Counted from the first letter of the stretch, positions 8,293 through 17,088 are shown. The stretch: 51,906 nt of DNA from Altererythrobacter sp. (GCA_029265155.1 JAJUJV010000002.1:1-51906), one strand, 5' to 3'. Notes: a model not told the origin generated them from the sequence alone. Numbers and translations are program-made.

Positions 8293-8883
8293 ATGGCAAA
8301 GTTCTTCGGCAATCTGCACTTGGTGCTGGTGATCGGCGCAATCCTCGCGCTGATCATGGTCTACGCCTTCAGCGGCTGGACCGGAGCCGATGCGCGCTCG
8401 ATCGTCGACGACGTATTCCGCTGGCTTCACCTGTTCTTCGGCATCGTCTGGATCGGCCTGCTCTATTACCTGAACTTCGTGCAGGTGCCGACGATGCCGA
8501 AGGTGCCGGCCGAGCTGAAGGCGGGCGTCACCGGCTACATCGCCCCGCGCGTGCTGTTCTTCTTCCGCTACGGCGCGCTGCTGACGGTGCTGACCGGCCT
8601 CACGATCGCCTTCCACAACGGCTACGGCGCGGACGCGCTGACCTTCCAGGGCACCGGGGCGGACGGCATCAACCTGATCGGCATCGGCATGTGGCTGGCG
8701 CTCATCATGGCCTTCAACGTCTGGTTCGTGATCTGGCCGGCGCAGAAGAAGATCCTCGGCCTCGTCGAAGCGAGCGACGAAGCCAAAGCCAAGGCTGCGC
8801 CGACCGCCCTGATAGCGAGCCGTCTCAACGTGCTGCTGTCGCTGCCGATGGCTTACGCGATGGTCAGTGCCAACCTGGGGTAG
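8293..8883 (+). CDS. PuuD-type (urate hydroxylase N-terminal domain) membrane protein
   Basis: 196 residues, with about five hydrophobic segments. The stretch FRWLHLFFGIVWIGLLYYLN and the later NVWFVIWPAQKKIL match the membrane domain of PuuD-type urate hydroxylases. The C-terminal cytochrome c part of full PuuD is absent: there is no CxxCH and the frame stops about 20 residues after the last helix. No purine-degradation gene is nearby, so a urate role is doubtful; a haem- or quinone-binding membrane protein is an alternative. ATG at 8293 is preceded by AGGGGAAA; the longer frame to 8161 overlaps yciB and is implausible. Confidence 0.8.
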   Translation: MAKFFGNLHLVLVIGAILALIMVYAFSGWTGADARSIVDDVFRWLHLFFGIVWIGLLYYLNFVQVPTMPKVPAELKAGVTGYIAPRVLFFFRYGALLTVLTGLTIAFHNGYGADALTFQGTGADGINLIGIGMWLALIMAFNVWFVIWPAQKKILGLVEASDEAKAKAAPTALIASRLNVLLSLPMAYAMVSANLG

Positions 8884-8940
8884 CGGGGCAAGAGACCTCC
8901 GGCGCTCGCTCATGATCGAGTTGCGCCCGAGAACTCCCTC

Positions 8941-8969
8941 TTGACATATTGAACCATATCGGTTATATG
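8941..8969 (+). promoter_or_regulatory. Near-consensus sigma-70 type promoter
   Basis: TTGACA (8941-8946), a 17-base spacer, then TATATG (8964-8969). This is AT-rich against a very GC-rich background and faces a region with no credible protein gene, so it probably drives the structured RNA candidate that follows. Confidence 0.55.
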
Positions 8970-8975
8970 ACCGCC

Positions 8976-9360
8976 CGTCAGCCATGCTGACACGCGGCGG
9001 GTGCGGGGGCGGTAAGCGCTTCGCTCTCCTCTCCCGCAGCAGGCCGGCGCACTCTCGGGCACCCGAGAGTGCCCGTTCCAAGGATGCGAGGACAGGCACG
9101 GTGGACCTCAACGCCGCTGCCTGAACCGGTAAGGCGGCGAGCTGCGAGCCCTGACCGCCAACCGCTTCGCACCGCAGGGCCGAGCAGCGAGTTTAGTCAC
9201 AGCCCTCGCCGCCGTTCGCAAGCAATGCTCGTGCAAGGCAACCCTGTGATGCCCAGGTCATCCGCGCCGGCCTCTCCCGTCCGCGCTTCTACCTCCCGGC
9301 GTTACGCCCGCACTCGCCAGCGGGTGATCGCGCTCGTCCGCAGACAGGATGCGAGCTGCT
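8976..9360 (+). ncRNA. Candidate structured non-coding RNA, family not recognised
   Basis: This 489-base gap (8884-9372) between the PuuD-like gene and kup has no frame that looks like a protein. Behind the 8941 promoter it holds a series of stable helices: GTCAGC/GCTGAC (8977-8991); TGCGGG/CCCGCA (9002-9038); an 11-bp stem with arms at 9049-9059 and 9062-9072; an 11-bp stem with one bulge at 9093-9123 (loop GACCTCAA); and a composite domain in which GGCGGCGA (9133-9140) pairs TCGCCGCC (9206-9213) around GCTGC-GA-GCCCTG / CAGGGC-CGA-GCAGC (9141-9188). I could not match it to RNase P RNA, tmRNA, 4.5S or 6S by conserved sequence; a divergent 6S or tmRNA is possible. The 3' end is a guess and no terminator with a T-run is visible. 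Confidence 0.4.
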
Positions 9361-9372
9361 CAGACCTCGGCC

Positions 9373-11268
9373 TTAGATCTCCACTTGGCTCCCCAGCTCG
9401 ACCACCCGGTTGGTCGGCAGGCGGAAGAACTCCATCGGCGTCGCCGAGTTGCGCATCATCCAGGCAAACAGCTTCTCGCGCCACCGCGCCATGCCAGGCG
9501 TTTCGGCCGAAAGCAGCGTCTGGCGCGAAAGGAAGAAGCTGGTCTGCATCATCTCGAACGGCGCGCCGCAACCGGGAACGCCCTTCAGCGCCGCAGGAAC
9601 GTCGGTCTCTTCCATGAAGCCATAGTGCAGCACCAGGCGGTAGAACCCGTCGCCGATCTCGTGGATCTCGATCCGCTTCTCCGGATCGACATACGGCACT
9701 TCGGCAATCTGCACCGTCAGCACCACCACCCGCTCGTGCAGCACCTTGTTGTGCTTGATGTTGTGCAGCAGCGCCGAGGGCGTCCCATGCGCACCCGAAT
9801 TCATGAAGATCGCGGTGCCCGGCACCCTTGCGGCGCTGTTCCGCGCCGACTTGGCGAAAATTTCGAGCGGCAGGCTCATTTCACCCATCCGCTCGCGCAT
9901 CAGGCGGCGTCCTCTTGCCCATGTCGTCAGCAGAGTGAACGCGAAGGCACCGATCAGCAGCGGGAACCAGCCGCCATCGGGCACCTTCATCAGGTTCGCG
10001 CCGAAGTAGGCCCCGCCGACCAGGAAAAACACGCCCATCACCGGCGCCGAGAGGTACCACTTCCAGCGCCACAGCAGCGTTACCAGCACCGCAAGCAGGC
10101 AGGTGTCGATCAACATCGCGCCGGTCACCGCAATGCCGTAGGCCGAGGCCAGGCTCGAGGAATCGCCGAAGGTCAACACCAGCAGGATCACCGCGACCAT
10201 CAGCACCCAGTTGATCGCGGGAATATAGATCTGCCCATGATGCTCGTCGCTGGTGTGGCGGATCGACAGCCGCGGCACGAAGCCGAGCTGGATCGCCTGG
10301 TGCGTGATCGAGAACGCGCCGGAAATCACCGCCTGGCTGGCAATGAAGGTGGCCGCCGTGGCGAGCAGCACCAGCGGCAGCCGCAGGAACTCGGGCGCCA
10401 GGAAGAAGAACGGGTTACGCACCGCCTCGGCCGCGTCGGCGGTGCTCAGGCCGACGATCATCGCCCCCTGCCCAAAGTAGTTGAGCAGCAGGCATGGCAT
10501 CACGAATCCAAACCACGACAACCGCAGGGGTCCGCGGCCGAAGTGCCCCATGTCAGAATAGAGCGCTTCGGACCCGGTCACCGCCAGCACCACCGAGCCG
10601 AGCGCGAGGAAGGCCAGCCACTTGTCGACAATGAAAAACTGGATCGCGTACCAGGGGTTCAGCGCCATCAAGATTTCAGGGCTCTGCGCGATGTGGAATA
10701 TCCCGAGCACCGCCAGAACCACGAAATAGACGATCATCACCGGCGCGAAGAGCGCGCCGACCCGCGCCGTACCGCGCTTCTGCAGCACGAACAGCCCAAC
10801 CAGCAGCACCAGCGCGATCGGGATCACCCAGCGCGACATGGCCGGATTGACCACAGTAAACCCCTCGACCGCCGACAGCACCGAGATCGCCGGCGTGATC
10901 ATCGAATCGCCGTAGAACAGCGCGGTCGCGAAGACGCCGAGCAGGACCACCAGCCAGCCGTAGCGGGAGCGGTCCATCCGCCGCGACAGCAGCGCGACCA
11001 GCGCGAGCGATCCGCCTTCGCCCTTGTTGTCGGCGCGCATCAGCAAGGTGACGTATTGGATCGAGACCACCAGCGTCATCGACCAGAAGATCAGGCTGAC
11101 CACGCCGAATACGTGCAGATCGTCGAGCGCCAACGGATGCGGGCCGACGAAAGTTTCGCGAAATGCATAGAGCGGGCTCGTCCCGATATCGCCGAAGACG
11201 ATGCCGACAGCCCCGACCGCCAGTTTCACTTTGGCGGACGCGCGCTCTTCACCTTGGGCTGAACTCAT
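9373..11268 (-). CDS. kup: KUP-family potassium uptake protein
   Basis: 631 residues. A proton-coupled low-affinity K+ importer of the inner membrane. The family motif [10 protein letters not shown] is at residues 26-35, followed by about twelve hydrophobic segments up to residue ~440 and a hydrophilic cytoplasmic C-terminal domain of ~190 residues. Length agrees with Kup proteins (about 620-640). It is monocistronic: the gene before it on the minus strand (ccmI) ends 80 bases upstream, and the candidate RNA on the opposite strand converges on its 3' end. Confidence 0.96.
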   Translation of the reverse strand: MSSAQGEERASAKVKLAVGAVGIVFGDIGTSPLYAFRETFVGPHPLALDDLHVFGVVSLIFWSMTLVVSIQYVTLLMRADNKGEGGSLALVALLSRRMDRSRYGWLVVLLGVFATALFYGDSMITPAISVLSAVEGFTVVNPAMSRWVIPIALVLLVGLFVLQKRGTARVGALFAPVMIVYFVVLAVLGIFHIAQSPEILMALNPWYAIQFFIVDKWLAFLALGSVVLAVTGSEALYSDMGHFGRGPLRLSWFGFVMPCLLLNYFGQGAMIVGLSTADAAEAVRNPFFFLAPEFLRLPLVLLATAATFIASQAVISGAFSITHQAIQLGFVPRLSIRHTSDEHHGQIYIPAINWVLMVAVILLVLTFGDSSSLASAYGIAVTGAMLIDTCLLAVLVTLLWRWKWYLSAPVMGVFFLVGGAYFGANLMKVPDGGWFPLLIGAFAFTLLTTWARGRRLMRERMGEMSLPLEIFAKSARNSAARVPGTAIFMNSGAHGTPSALLHNIKHNKVLHERVVVLTVQIAEVPYVDPEKRIEIHEIGDGFYRLVLHYGFMEETDVPAALKGVPGCGAPFEMMQTSFFLSRQTLLSAETPGMARWREKLFAWMMRNSATPMEFFRLPTNRVVELGSQVEI

Positions 11269-11307
11269 CGAGAATAGACGCCCCTACGCGACTCATGCGC
11301 GATAGCG

Positions 11308-11338
11308 GCGGCGCTTAGCAGCGGCGCCCAAGCGCCGC
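11308..11338. other. Stable hairpin between kup and the ccm genes
   Basis: GCGGCGCTT (11308-11316) pairs with AAGCGCCGC (11330-11338). It lies just after the end of the minus-strand ccm operon and before kup. It lacks a T-run on either strand, so it is not a canonical intrinsic terminator; it may mark the end of the ccm transcript. Confidence 0.3.
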
Positions 11339-11349
11339 AATCCGGCCAC

Positions 11350-12012
11350 TCAGGGCGCGGACGGCAACGTAAGCGGCTGTCCGCTCGCCATCTGCGCGAG
11401 CAGCGCGTCGAGCCGGCCGAGGCGCTCGGCGAGGATCTCGCGGCCGGCCGCGTCCGACCGGGCAGCCTCGAGCGTGTCGGACCACATCGTGCGCGCGTCG
11501 ACCAAGCGGCCCAGGCGTATCATCGCCAAGCCGAGGAAATAGCCCGGCCCGACGCCGCCTGGATCGAGCGCGCCTGCCCGGCGGTAAGCGTAGAGCGCCG
11601 GCGTCGTCACCGATCCTTCGGCATGCTCGACCAAGGCGTTGCCGAGCGCCAGCCAGGCTTCGGCGTCGTTCGGATCGTCGATCACGGCCTGGCGCAGCAT
11701 GGCCACGGCATTGCCGTGCTGACCCTGCCGCACGAACGCATCGGCCACGACCATCGCGTTGTTGTCGGACCGCGCCCGGTCGCCGGTCATCGCCTTGCGA
11801 TCGTCGACCACCGCCCAGTTGCCTGCCGACGGTCCGCGGTCGGCCGTGGCGGGGGCACCGCGCCAGTCGGGGTTCGCCTGATAGGCATAGCCGGCAAGGC
11901 CCGCCACAACCGCGGCGCCGAACGCGGTCCAGCCGGCCCGTTCGACCCGGAAGACGAAAGCTCCCACCACGAACGTGGCCAGTGCCAGGGCGATAACAGC
12001 GATCCAGGTCAT
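11350..12012 (-). CDS. ccmI: CcmI/CycH-type TPR protein of cytochrome c maturation
   Basis: 220 residues from ATG at 12012. Two hydrophobic segments at the N-terminus (about 1-21 and 26-46) are followed by a periplasmic region with tetratricopeptide motifs (GNAVAMLRQAVIDDPNDAEA and the next repeat). Proteins of this type hold apocytochrome c for haem ligation by CcmF/CcmH. The frame runs another 132 codons upstream, but that part lies over ccmH and is a shadow. The ATG overlaps the ccmH stop (ATGA), typical of the end of a ccm operon. It is shorter than enterobacterial CcmI-type proteins. Confidence 0.8.
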   Translation of the reverse strand: MTWIAVIALALATFVVGAFVFRVERAGWTAFGAAVVAGLAGYAYQANPDWRGAPATADRGPSAGNWAVVDDRKAMTGDRARSDNNAMVVADAFVRQGQHGNAVAMLRQAVIDDPNDAEAWLALGNALVEHAEGSVTTPALYAYRRAGALDPGGVGPGYFLGLAMIRLGRLVDARTMWSDTLEAARSDAAGREILAERLGRLDALLAQMASGQPLTLPSAP

Positions 12013-12467
12013 GCCTTGCGGGCCTTCAACCTGCCGCGCAGGATCACCAGGGCCAGCAGCACGATCAGCAAGGGCATAACGAATAAGGGCCAGGTGGTCG
12101 ATTTCACCTCGGGTTTGTAGCTGACATAGTCGCCGTAGCGTTCGACCAGCCACGCCCGCACTTCTTCCGGAGTGTCTCCGGCCAGCAGGCGCGTGCGCAC
12201 CTGGTGTCGCATGTCTCCGGCCATCGGCGCGTCGCTGTCGTCGATCGACTGGCTCTGGCACTTCAGGCACCGCAGCGTTGCCATCAGGGCCTTGGCCTGC
12301 GCCTCGAGTTCCGGATCGTCGAGCTGGCGATAAGCGTACGGAGCCGGCGGCAGCGAATCCTGCGCCGCTGCGGGGGCGCCGACGACACAGAGCGCCAAAG
12401 CCGCCCACAGCATCGCGAAACCCGCCAAGGCCGGGAACCGGCGTACGATCGACGCAAACCCGCTCAC
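12009..12467 (-). CDS. ccmH: Cytochrome c maturation protein CcmH (CycL)
   Basis: 152 residues. It has a signal-anchor segment (about 11-35), the redox motif LRCLKCQ (Cys67, Cys70), and a C-terminal transmembrane helix (about 126-145). CcmH reduces or presents the CxxCH cysteines of apocytochrome c in the periplasm. The GTG start overlaps the ccmG stop (GTGA) and its stop overlaps the ccmI start, so translation is coupled on both sides. Confidence 0.93.
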   Translation of the reverse strand: MSGFASIVRRFPALAGFAMLWAALALCVVGAPAAAQDSLPPAPYAYRQLDDPELEAQAKALMATLRCLKCQSQSIDDSDAPMAGDMRHQVRTRLLAGDTPEEVRAWLVERYGDYVSYKPEVKSTTWPLFVMPLLIVLLALVILRGRLKARKA

Positions 12468-13000
12468 ACCTCGGCCTTCCGCAACTCGGCCAGCAGCAGC
12501 GGGACGTGCTCGGCGCGAATGTCGCCGATGTGCTGGTACCGGATCACCCCCTGGCCATCGATCACGAAGGTTTCGGGCACCCCGGAGGAGCCAAGCTCCA
12601 GCTGGACGCTGCTGATGTCATCGCCGCCGATACGGCTGAAGGGATTGCCGTAACGGGCAAGGAACGCTGCGACGTCCTCAGGCCGGTCGCGAATGGCGAC
12701 CCCGACGATCTCCGCCCCCTGGCGCTCCAGCTCGGCCAAATGCGGCGCCTCGGCCGCGCACGGCACGCACCAGCTGGCGAAGATGTTGAGCAGTTTCGGC
12801 TGTCCGTTGGCCAGATCGGCGCTCGCCAGGCCAGGCCGCTCCGACACGACCGCCGGCAACGTGAACTCGGGCATCGGCTTGCCGATCATCGCACTCTGGA
12901 CGAAATCGTTCTTCGGCTGGCTAAGCTGATAGGCGAACAGCCCCAACAACCCTGCCGCAACGGCCACCAGGCCCCACAGGAACACGCGCAACCGGGTCAT
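12464..13000 (-). CDS. ccmG: Thiol:disulfide interchange protein CcmG/DsbE
   Basis: 178 residues, a membrane-anchored periplasmic thioredoxin. An N-terminal helix (about 5-25) is followed by a thioredoxin fold with active site FASWCVPC (Cys78, Cys81) and the cis-Pro loop SSGVPETFV. It passes electrons to CcmH and apocytochrome c. The ATG at 13000 overlaps the ccmF TGA; the longer frame to 13147 lies inside ccmF and is rejected. Confidence 0.94.
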   Translation of the reverse strand: MTRLRVFLWGLVAVAAGLLGLFAYQLSQPKNDFVQSAMIGKPMPEFTLPAVVSERPGLASADLANGQPKLLNIFASWCVPCAAEAPHLAELERQGAEIVGVAIRDRPEDVAAFLARYGNPFSRIGGDDISSVQLELGSSGVPETFVIDGQGVIRYQHIGDIRAEHVPLLLAELRKAEV

Positions 13001-14943
13001 GCCATGACCTCCGCCCGCCGTGCCCCGCCCTTCTCGCGCGCCGCCCGGCGCCGCAAGTCGCTCCGCACCCGGCCGATCAACGCAAGCAGGCCGCCGAACG
13101 CGATCAGGATGCCGCCGTACCAGATCCAGGTCACGAACGGCTTCCACGACAGGCGCAGTTGCCAGCGCCCATCATCGGTCTCACCGCCAAGCACCGTGTA
13201 GAGCTGGCCATTCCAGCGCGTCACCATCGCGGAGGTGCTGGTTTCCTGCGCCGGGGTCCAGAAGCTGCGCTTCTGCGGGCTAACGACGCTGACGCCGCCG
13301 CCCTTGTACTGCGCCTCGAGAGTCGCTTCGAGCCCGGTCCAGTTCGAGCCAGCGACCGGCGCCACGCCCACCACACGGACCGTCCACGGGCCATCCTGGA
13401 TCACGTCGCCCACTTCGGCGGCCACGAGCCTTTCCTGCTCGAACGCCGAATCGGCTGCCATCCCGAACAGTCCCACGGCGATGCCGAAGTGGCTGATCGC
13501 CATGCCCCACACCGCGAGCGGCACGCGCCGCAAGCTGCGTCCCCAGAGCGGCATGAAGCTCGCCACCGCAACCGCCGCGGCCATCGCCATTCCAAGAACG
13601 GGCAAAACGCCCGCATCCGTGGCGAAGATCGCCACCGCGAGCGCCACCAGGATGGTCGTTGCGACAATCAGGATCGGTGTGCGGATCCGCGTCAGGCTGT
13701 CCCGCCGCCAGCGCAGCAGCGGCCCGACTGTCAGCACCAGCAGCATCGGCAGGAAGAAGATCGCGCTGACCGGATTGAAATAAGGCGGGCCGACCGAGAC
13801 CTGAAAGCCGAGTGCTTCGGTCAAGAGCGGATAGAGCGTCCCGAACAACACCACCGCGAGAATCGCGCACAGCGCGACGTTGTTGATCGCCAGCGCGCTC
13901 TCGCGGCTGATCGCGGTGAACCGCTCTCCTTCGGCGACCGTGGACGATCGGGTCACGAACAGCGCCAGTGCGCCGCCGATATAGATCGCCAGCAGCGCCA
14001 GGATGAACGAACCGCGCGTCGGATCGACGGCGAAGGCGTGAACGCTGGTCAGGATGCCCGAGCGCACCAGGAAGGTTCCCAGCATGCTCATCGAAAAGGC
14101 CAGGACCCCTAGCATCACCGTCCAGGTCCTCAGCGCGTCGCGCGCCGCGAGCACGCTGACCGAATGGAGCAACGCGGTGGCGGCCAGCCACGGCATCAGC
14201 CCGCCGTTCTCGACCGGATCCCAGAACCACCATCCGCCCCACCCCAGGATGTACGCGGCCCAATAGCTCCCCGCGGTGATGCCGAGCGTCAGGAACATCC
14301 ACGCCCCAAGCGCCCACGGCCGCATCGCCCGGGCGAAGTCCGGCGTCACTTGCCGCGTCACGAGCGCTCCGACGACGAAGCTGAACGCGACCGAGAGGCC
14401 CACATAGCCGACGTAGAAGGTGGTCGGGTGATAGGCGAGCCCGATGTCCTGGAGCTGCGGATTGAGGCCTGCCCCTTGCGCCGGCGCTGGATTGAGCCGC
14501 TCGAAGGGGTTCGAGGCGAGCAGGATGTACGCATAGAAGCCGATCCCGACGAACGCTTGCGCCGCCAGGGTCGCCAGCATCGTCCGCTCGGGCAGCCGCC
14601 GCTCCACCAACGCGATCAGCGCCCCGGCCACCGCCATCACGGTGATCCACAGCAGCATCGAGCCTTCGTGATTGCCCCAGGCACCGGAGAACTTGAAGAT
14701 CAGCGGCTTTTCGGAATGCGAATTGCTCGCGACCAGCGCCACCGACAGGTCGGTTCGCACGAACAGCAGGATCAGCAGCCCGAAGGACAGCGCGCAGAGC
14801 AGGCCCTGCACGATCGCTGCGGGCCGGACCAGCGAAGCCAACGCGCCGTTGTCGCGCTTTACTGCGAGCGCGCCGGCGACAAGCTGCAGGCCCGCCAGCG
14901 CGGCAGCGAGCCACAGGGCGGCAAGGCCGATTTCTGCGATCAT
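12997..14943 (-). CDS. ccmF: Haem lyase subunit CcmF
   Basis: 648 residues with many transmembrane segments (of the order of fourteen to fifteen). It contains the WWD haem-handling motif GWGGWWFWDPVEN, preceded by the conserved GAWGNHEGSMLLW. CcmF ligates haem from holo-CcmE to apocytochrome c. Length matches the family. It starts 13 bases after the ccmE stop and overlaps ccmG by four bases. Confidence 0.96.
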   Translation of the reverse strand: MIAEIGLAALWLAAALAGLQLVAGALAVKRDNGALASLVRPAAIVQGLLCALSFGLLILLFVRTDLSVALVASNSHSEKPLIFKFSGAWGNHEGSMLLWITVMAVAGALIALVERRLPERTMLATLAAQAFVGIGFYAYILLASNPFERLNPAPAQGAGLNPQLQDIGLAYHPTTFYVGYVGLSVAFSFVVGALVTRQVTPDFARAMRPWALGAWMFLTLGITAGSYWAAYILGWGGWWFWDPVENGGLMPWLAATALLHSVSVLAARDALRTWTVMLGVLAFSMSMLGTFLVRSGILTSVHAFAVDPTRGSFILALLAIYIGGALALFVTRSSTVAEGERFTAISRESALAINNVALCAILAVVLFGTLYPLLTEALGFQVSVGPPYFNPVSAIFFLPMLLVLTVGPLLRWRRDSLTRIRTPILIVATTILVALAVAIFATDAGVLPVLGMAMAAAVAVASFMPLWGRSLRRVPLAVWGMAISHFGIAVGLFGMAADSAFEQERLVAAEVGDVIQDGPWTVRVVGVAPVAGSNWTGLEATLEAQYKGGGVSVVSPQKRSFWTPAQETSTSAMVTRWNGQLYTVLGGETDDGRWQLRLSWKPFVTWIWYGGILIAFGGLLALIGRVRSDLRRRAAREKGGARRAEVMA

Positions 14944-14956
14944 CGCCTGCGGTCCG

Positions 14957-15415
14957 TCATTGCGCTTCCGCGAGCGTGTCGCGCACCTGGTGCGGCGTCA
15001 TGTCCTCGAGTTCGCGCGGCACATAGTTCTCGTCGTGCTTGGCGAGCAGGTGATTGGCCTCGAACGTGCCGTCGGGCCTCAGCGCGCCTTCGGCCACGAC
15101 TCCCGAGCCTTCGACGAACAGGTCGGGCAGGATGCCGGCGAACGTAACCGGTATCTCAGCCTCCCCGTCGTGAACGACGAAGTCGATCGTAACCCCGTCC
15201 GCCTGCGTGCGCAGCGAACCTTCCTTGACCATGCCGCCCAGCCGCACCGCCTGGCCGGCTTCGGGCGGAGCCGCGGCCATGTCGCTCGGGACGTAGAAAT
15301 AACTCGCCTGGTTGCGCAGCGCCCAGGCCGCCAGCAAGGCGGCGCCGATCAGCACGACGACGGCAACGATCAGCAGGACGAGCCGCTGGTGCTTGGGCTT
15401 CAGGCCGGCGTTCAC
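14957..15415 (-). CDS. ccmE: Haem chaperone CcmE
   Basis: 152 residues: one N-terminal transmembrane helix (about 12-32), then a periplasmic OB-fold domain. The haem-attachment His is in LLAKHDENY (His127), the family's HxxxY context. It receives haem from CcmC/CcmD and hands it to CcmF. The ATG overlaps the ccmD stop by four bases. Confidence 0.95.
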   Translation of the reverse strand: MNAGLKPKHQRLVLLIVAVVVLIGAALLAAWALRNQASYFYVPSDMAAAPPEAGQAVRLGGMVKEGSLRTQADGVTIDFVVHDGEAEIPVTFAGILPDLFVEGSGVVAEGALRPDGTFEANHLLAKHDENYVPRELEDMTPHQVRDTLAEAQ

Positions 15416-15552
15416 TTCCTGCGTCCTTCGTCCTTGCGGCGTTCGGCCGCGCGCATGGCGAGCCAGCTCCAGGCGATCAGCCCCAGCGTGCCACCGATGG
15501 TGAGTGCATACGACGTGTAAACGAAGAACCAGGGATCGAGTGCTTCGCGCAT
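15412..15552 (-). CDS. ccmD: Haem exporter protein CcmD
   Basis: 46 residues: one transmembrane helix (about 9-32) followed by a short basic tail (RAAERRKDEGRRK), the typical CcmD shape. It helps release holo-CcmE from CcmC. The frame extends upstream over ccmC in another reading frame, but the ATG at 15552 shares one base with the ccmC stop (TGATG) and is the sensible start. Confidence 0.9.
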   Translation of the reverse strand: MREALDPWFFVYTSYALTIGGTLGLIAWSWLAMRAAERRKDEGRRK

Positions 15553-16271
15553 CAGGCCTCCAGCGCCTTGCGCCGCAACCGCGCCTCGGCCTGCACGTCG
15601 GCGAGCAGCGCCCGCATCCGCGCCAGCACGACGCCGCCGAAGATCAGCCCGAAGCCGAGCGTCGCCGCGAGCAGCCCCCACAGGAACGGCCCGGCCATGG
15701 CGGATCCGCCGGTGGTGATGCTGGGCGGCTGGTGCAGGCTGTTCCACCAGATAACCGAATAGTGGATGATCGGGATGTTCACCGCGCCGACCAGTCCGAA
15801 GATCGCCGGAATGCGGCTCGATCCGCCTTCTCGCTGCACCGCATTGGCCAGCGCAATATAGCCGAAATAGAGAAATAGCAGCACCAGCATGCTGGTCAGG
15901 CGCCCGTCCCACACCCACCAGGTGCCCCAGGCAGGCCGCCCCCACAGCGAGCCCGTCGCGAGGCACAGCGCCGTGAACACCGCACCAGGCACGGCGGCGC
16001 CGCGCGCGGCGAGCGCTGCCAGCGGATGACGCCAGACCAGTTCGACGAAGCTGGCGATGGCGATCGCGGTCCAGCCGCCCATCCCCAGCCAAGCGGTCGG
16101 CACGTGGATGAACAGGATGCGCACCGTCTCGCCCTGCAGGCGCTCGGCCGGGGCAAAGAACATCCCGTAGACCAGCGACGCAGCGGTCAGCACGAGGCCC
16201 GAGACCAGCAGCGCCGGCGTCAGCCAGCGGGCCATTCTCAAAAAGCGTGCGGGGTTGGCGAAGCCGTGCAT
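15552..16271 (-). CDS. ccmC: Haem transporter CcmC
   Basis: 239 residues with six hydrophobic segments. The tryptophan-rich haem motif WGTWWVWDGRLTS is present, flanked by the two conserved histidine sites (LFIHVPTAW and PIIHYSV). CcmC loads haem onto CcmE. It is the first ccm gene of the cluster; ccmA and ccmB, often just upstream, are not here (a tRNA-His follows instead). Confidence 0.95.
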   Translation of the reverse strand: MHGFANPARFLRMARWLTPALLVSGLVLTAASLVYGMFFAPAERLQGETVRILFIHVPTAWLGMGGWTAIAIASFVELVWRHPLAALAARGAAVPGAVFTALCLATGSLWGRPAWGTWWVWDGRLTSMLVLLFLYFGYIALANAVQREGGSSRIPAIFGLVGAVNIPIIHYSVIWWNSLHQPPSITTGGSAMAGPFLWGLLAATLGFGLIFGGVVLARMRALLADVQAEARLRRKALEA

Positions 16272-16428
16272 GGTTCCATTTGGCTCTTGTCGCGGGCCGC
16301 TTTGACAGGTGCTGAACCGAGCGGCAAGGCCGGACGCTATTTCCGGACATTGTCAACGCGGATCGCCGCAACCGAGCGATCACGAAGGAGCCACTCTGCT
16401 CCGTTACAACTCATCGATCGGGAGGGAA

Positions 16429-16506
16429 TGGGGCGATTGAGGGGTCTCGAACCCCCGACCTCCGGTACCACAAACCGGCGCTCTAACCAACTGAGCTACA
16501 ATCGCC
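16429..16506 (-). tRNA. tRNA-His (anticodon GTG)
   Basis: The minus strand reads as a complete cloverleaf: acceptor GCGATTG/CAATCGC, D-arm GCTC...GAGC, anticodon loop TTTGTGGTA with anticodon GTG, and T-loop GGTTCGAGACC. The His-specific extra base G-1 is encoded at 16506 opposite C73 (16432), and CCA is encoded at 16429-16431. Confidence 0.96.
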
Positions 16507-16526
16507 ATGGCCCATGCCGTGCAGGC

Positions 16527-16554
16527 TAGGTAGGCCGCTGCGCCCCCGGGTCAA
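16527..16554 (-). promoter_or_regulatory. Putative promoter of tRNA-His
   Basis: On the minus strand TTGACC (16549-16554), a 16-base spacer and TACCTA (16527-16532) lie about 20 bases before the tRNA 5' end. Confidence 0.4.
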
Positions 16555-16640
16555 GCCAGGAACGGCGCGGGCGCGAGCCTGTTGCACAACGCGCGGCAGG
16601 AAGCAAAGCGAAATTGAAGCTGACAGGAAAGGCGGTGGTC

Positions 16641-17048
16641 ATGATGAAACAGGGTTCGTGCCACTGCGGCGCGGTGAAATTCGCCGTCACGCTGCCGGAA
16701 GTGCTGCGCGGCGCCCGGTGCGACTGCTCGCTCTGCCGGATCAAAGGCGCGGTTACCGTCGGGGCGCCGCTCGACGCCCTCGAGATTGTCGCGGGCGAAG
16801 AGTGGCTGACGCTCTACGAATTCAACACGCGCACGGCGAAGCACTACTTCTGCTCGCGCTGCGGCACCTACACCTTCCACCGCCGCCGGGCCGATCCGGC
16901 GACATACGGGATCAACGTCGCGTGCCTGGGCCTCGACCCCTATCGCGATTTTGCCGAGGTGCCGGTGCTCGATGGCACCAACCATTCCAGCGACACCGGC
17001 AAAGTGCGCCTCGCCGGGCATCTGCGTTTTGTGCCGAACGAGGCTTAG
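16641..17048 (+). CDS. GFA/CENP-V family zinc protein
   Basis: 135 residues of the family named for the glutathione-dependent formaldehyde-activating enzyme. Zinc ligands occur in the expected order: SCHCGAVKF (Cys7, Cys9), CDCSLCR, and FCSRCGTYTF. The family binds two zinc ions; the substrate of most members, including this one, is unknown. ATG at 16641 follows AGGAAAGG; a TTG nine codons upstream is less likely. It is a single gene, flanked by tRNA-His and by the rpmE terminator. Confidence 0.88.
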   Translation: MMKQGSCHCGAVKFAVTLPEVLRGARCDCSLCRIKGAVTVGAPLDALEIVAGEEWLTLYEFNTRTAKHYFCSRCGTYTFHRRRADPATYGINVACLGLDPYRDFAEVPVLDGTNHSSDTGKVRLAGHLRFVPNEA

Positions 17049-17061
17049 GCGGGGGGCATAC

Positions 17062-17088
17062 AAAAAGGGCGGCTCCGCGGAGCCGCCC
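17062..17088 (-). terminator. Intrinsic terminator of rpmE
   Basis: A perfect 10-bp stem (17067-17076 with 17079-17088, two-base loop) followed on the minus strand by TTTTT. On the plus strand it may also end the GFA transcript, though without a T-run. Confidence 0.85.

Noticed and set aside
8976..9360. Assignment of the gap as RNase P RNA or tmRNA
   Set aside because: No GAGGAAAGTCC core for RNase P, no tRNA-like T arm or AND-type tag reading frame for tmRNA could be found.
9069..9617. 182-codon plus-strand frame after the 8941 promoter
   Set aside because: Arg/Ser/Pro-rich with no motif and running antisense into the kup 3' end; helices in the region fit RNA better.
9349..11262. 637-codon open frame on the plus strand, antisense to kup
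   Set aside because: Composition is His/Arg/Gln-rich with no domain; kup on the other strand has full family motifs. High GC gives long antisense frames.
12013..12408. Upstream extension of the ccmI frame (352 codons in total)
   Set aside because: Lies over ccmH in another frame; the MTWIAV start has ATGA coupling and a transmembrane start.
16429..16506. Loss of G-1 in tRNA-His, known in some alphaproteobacteria
   Set aside because: Counting from U8/A9 shows that G-1 is encoded at 16506 opposite C73.
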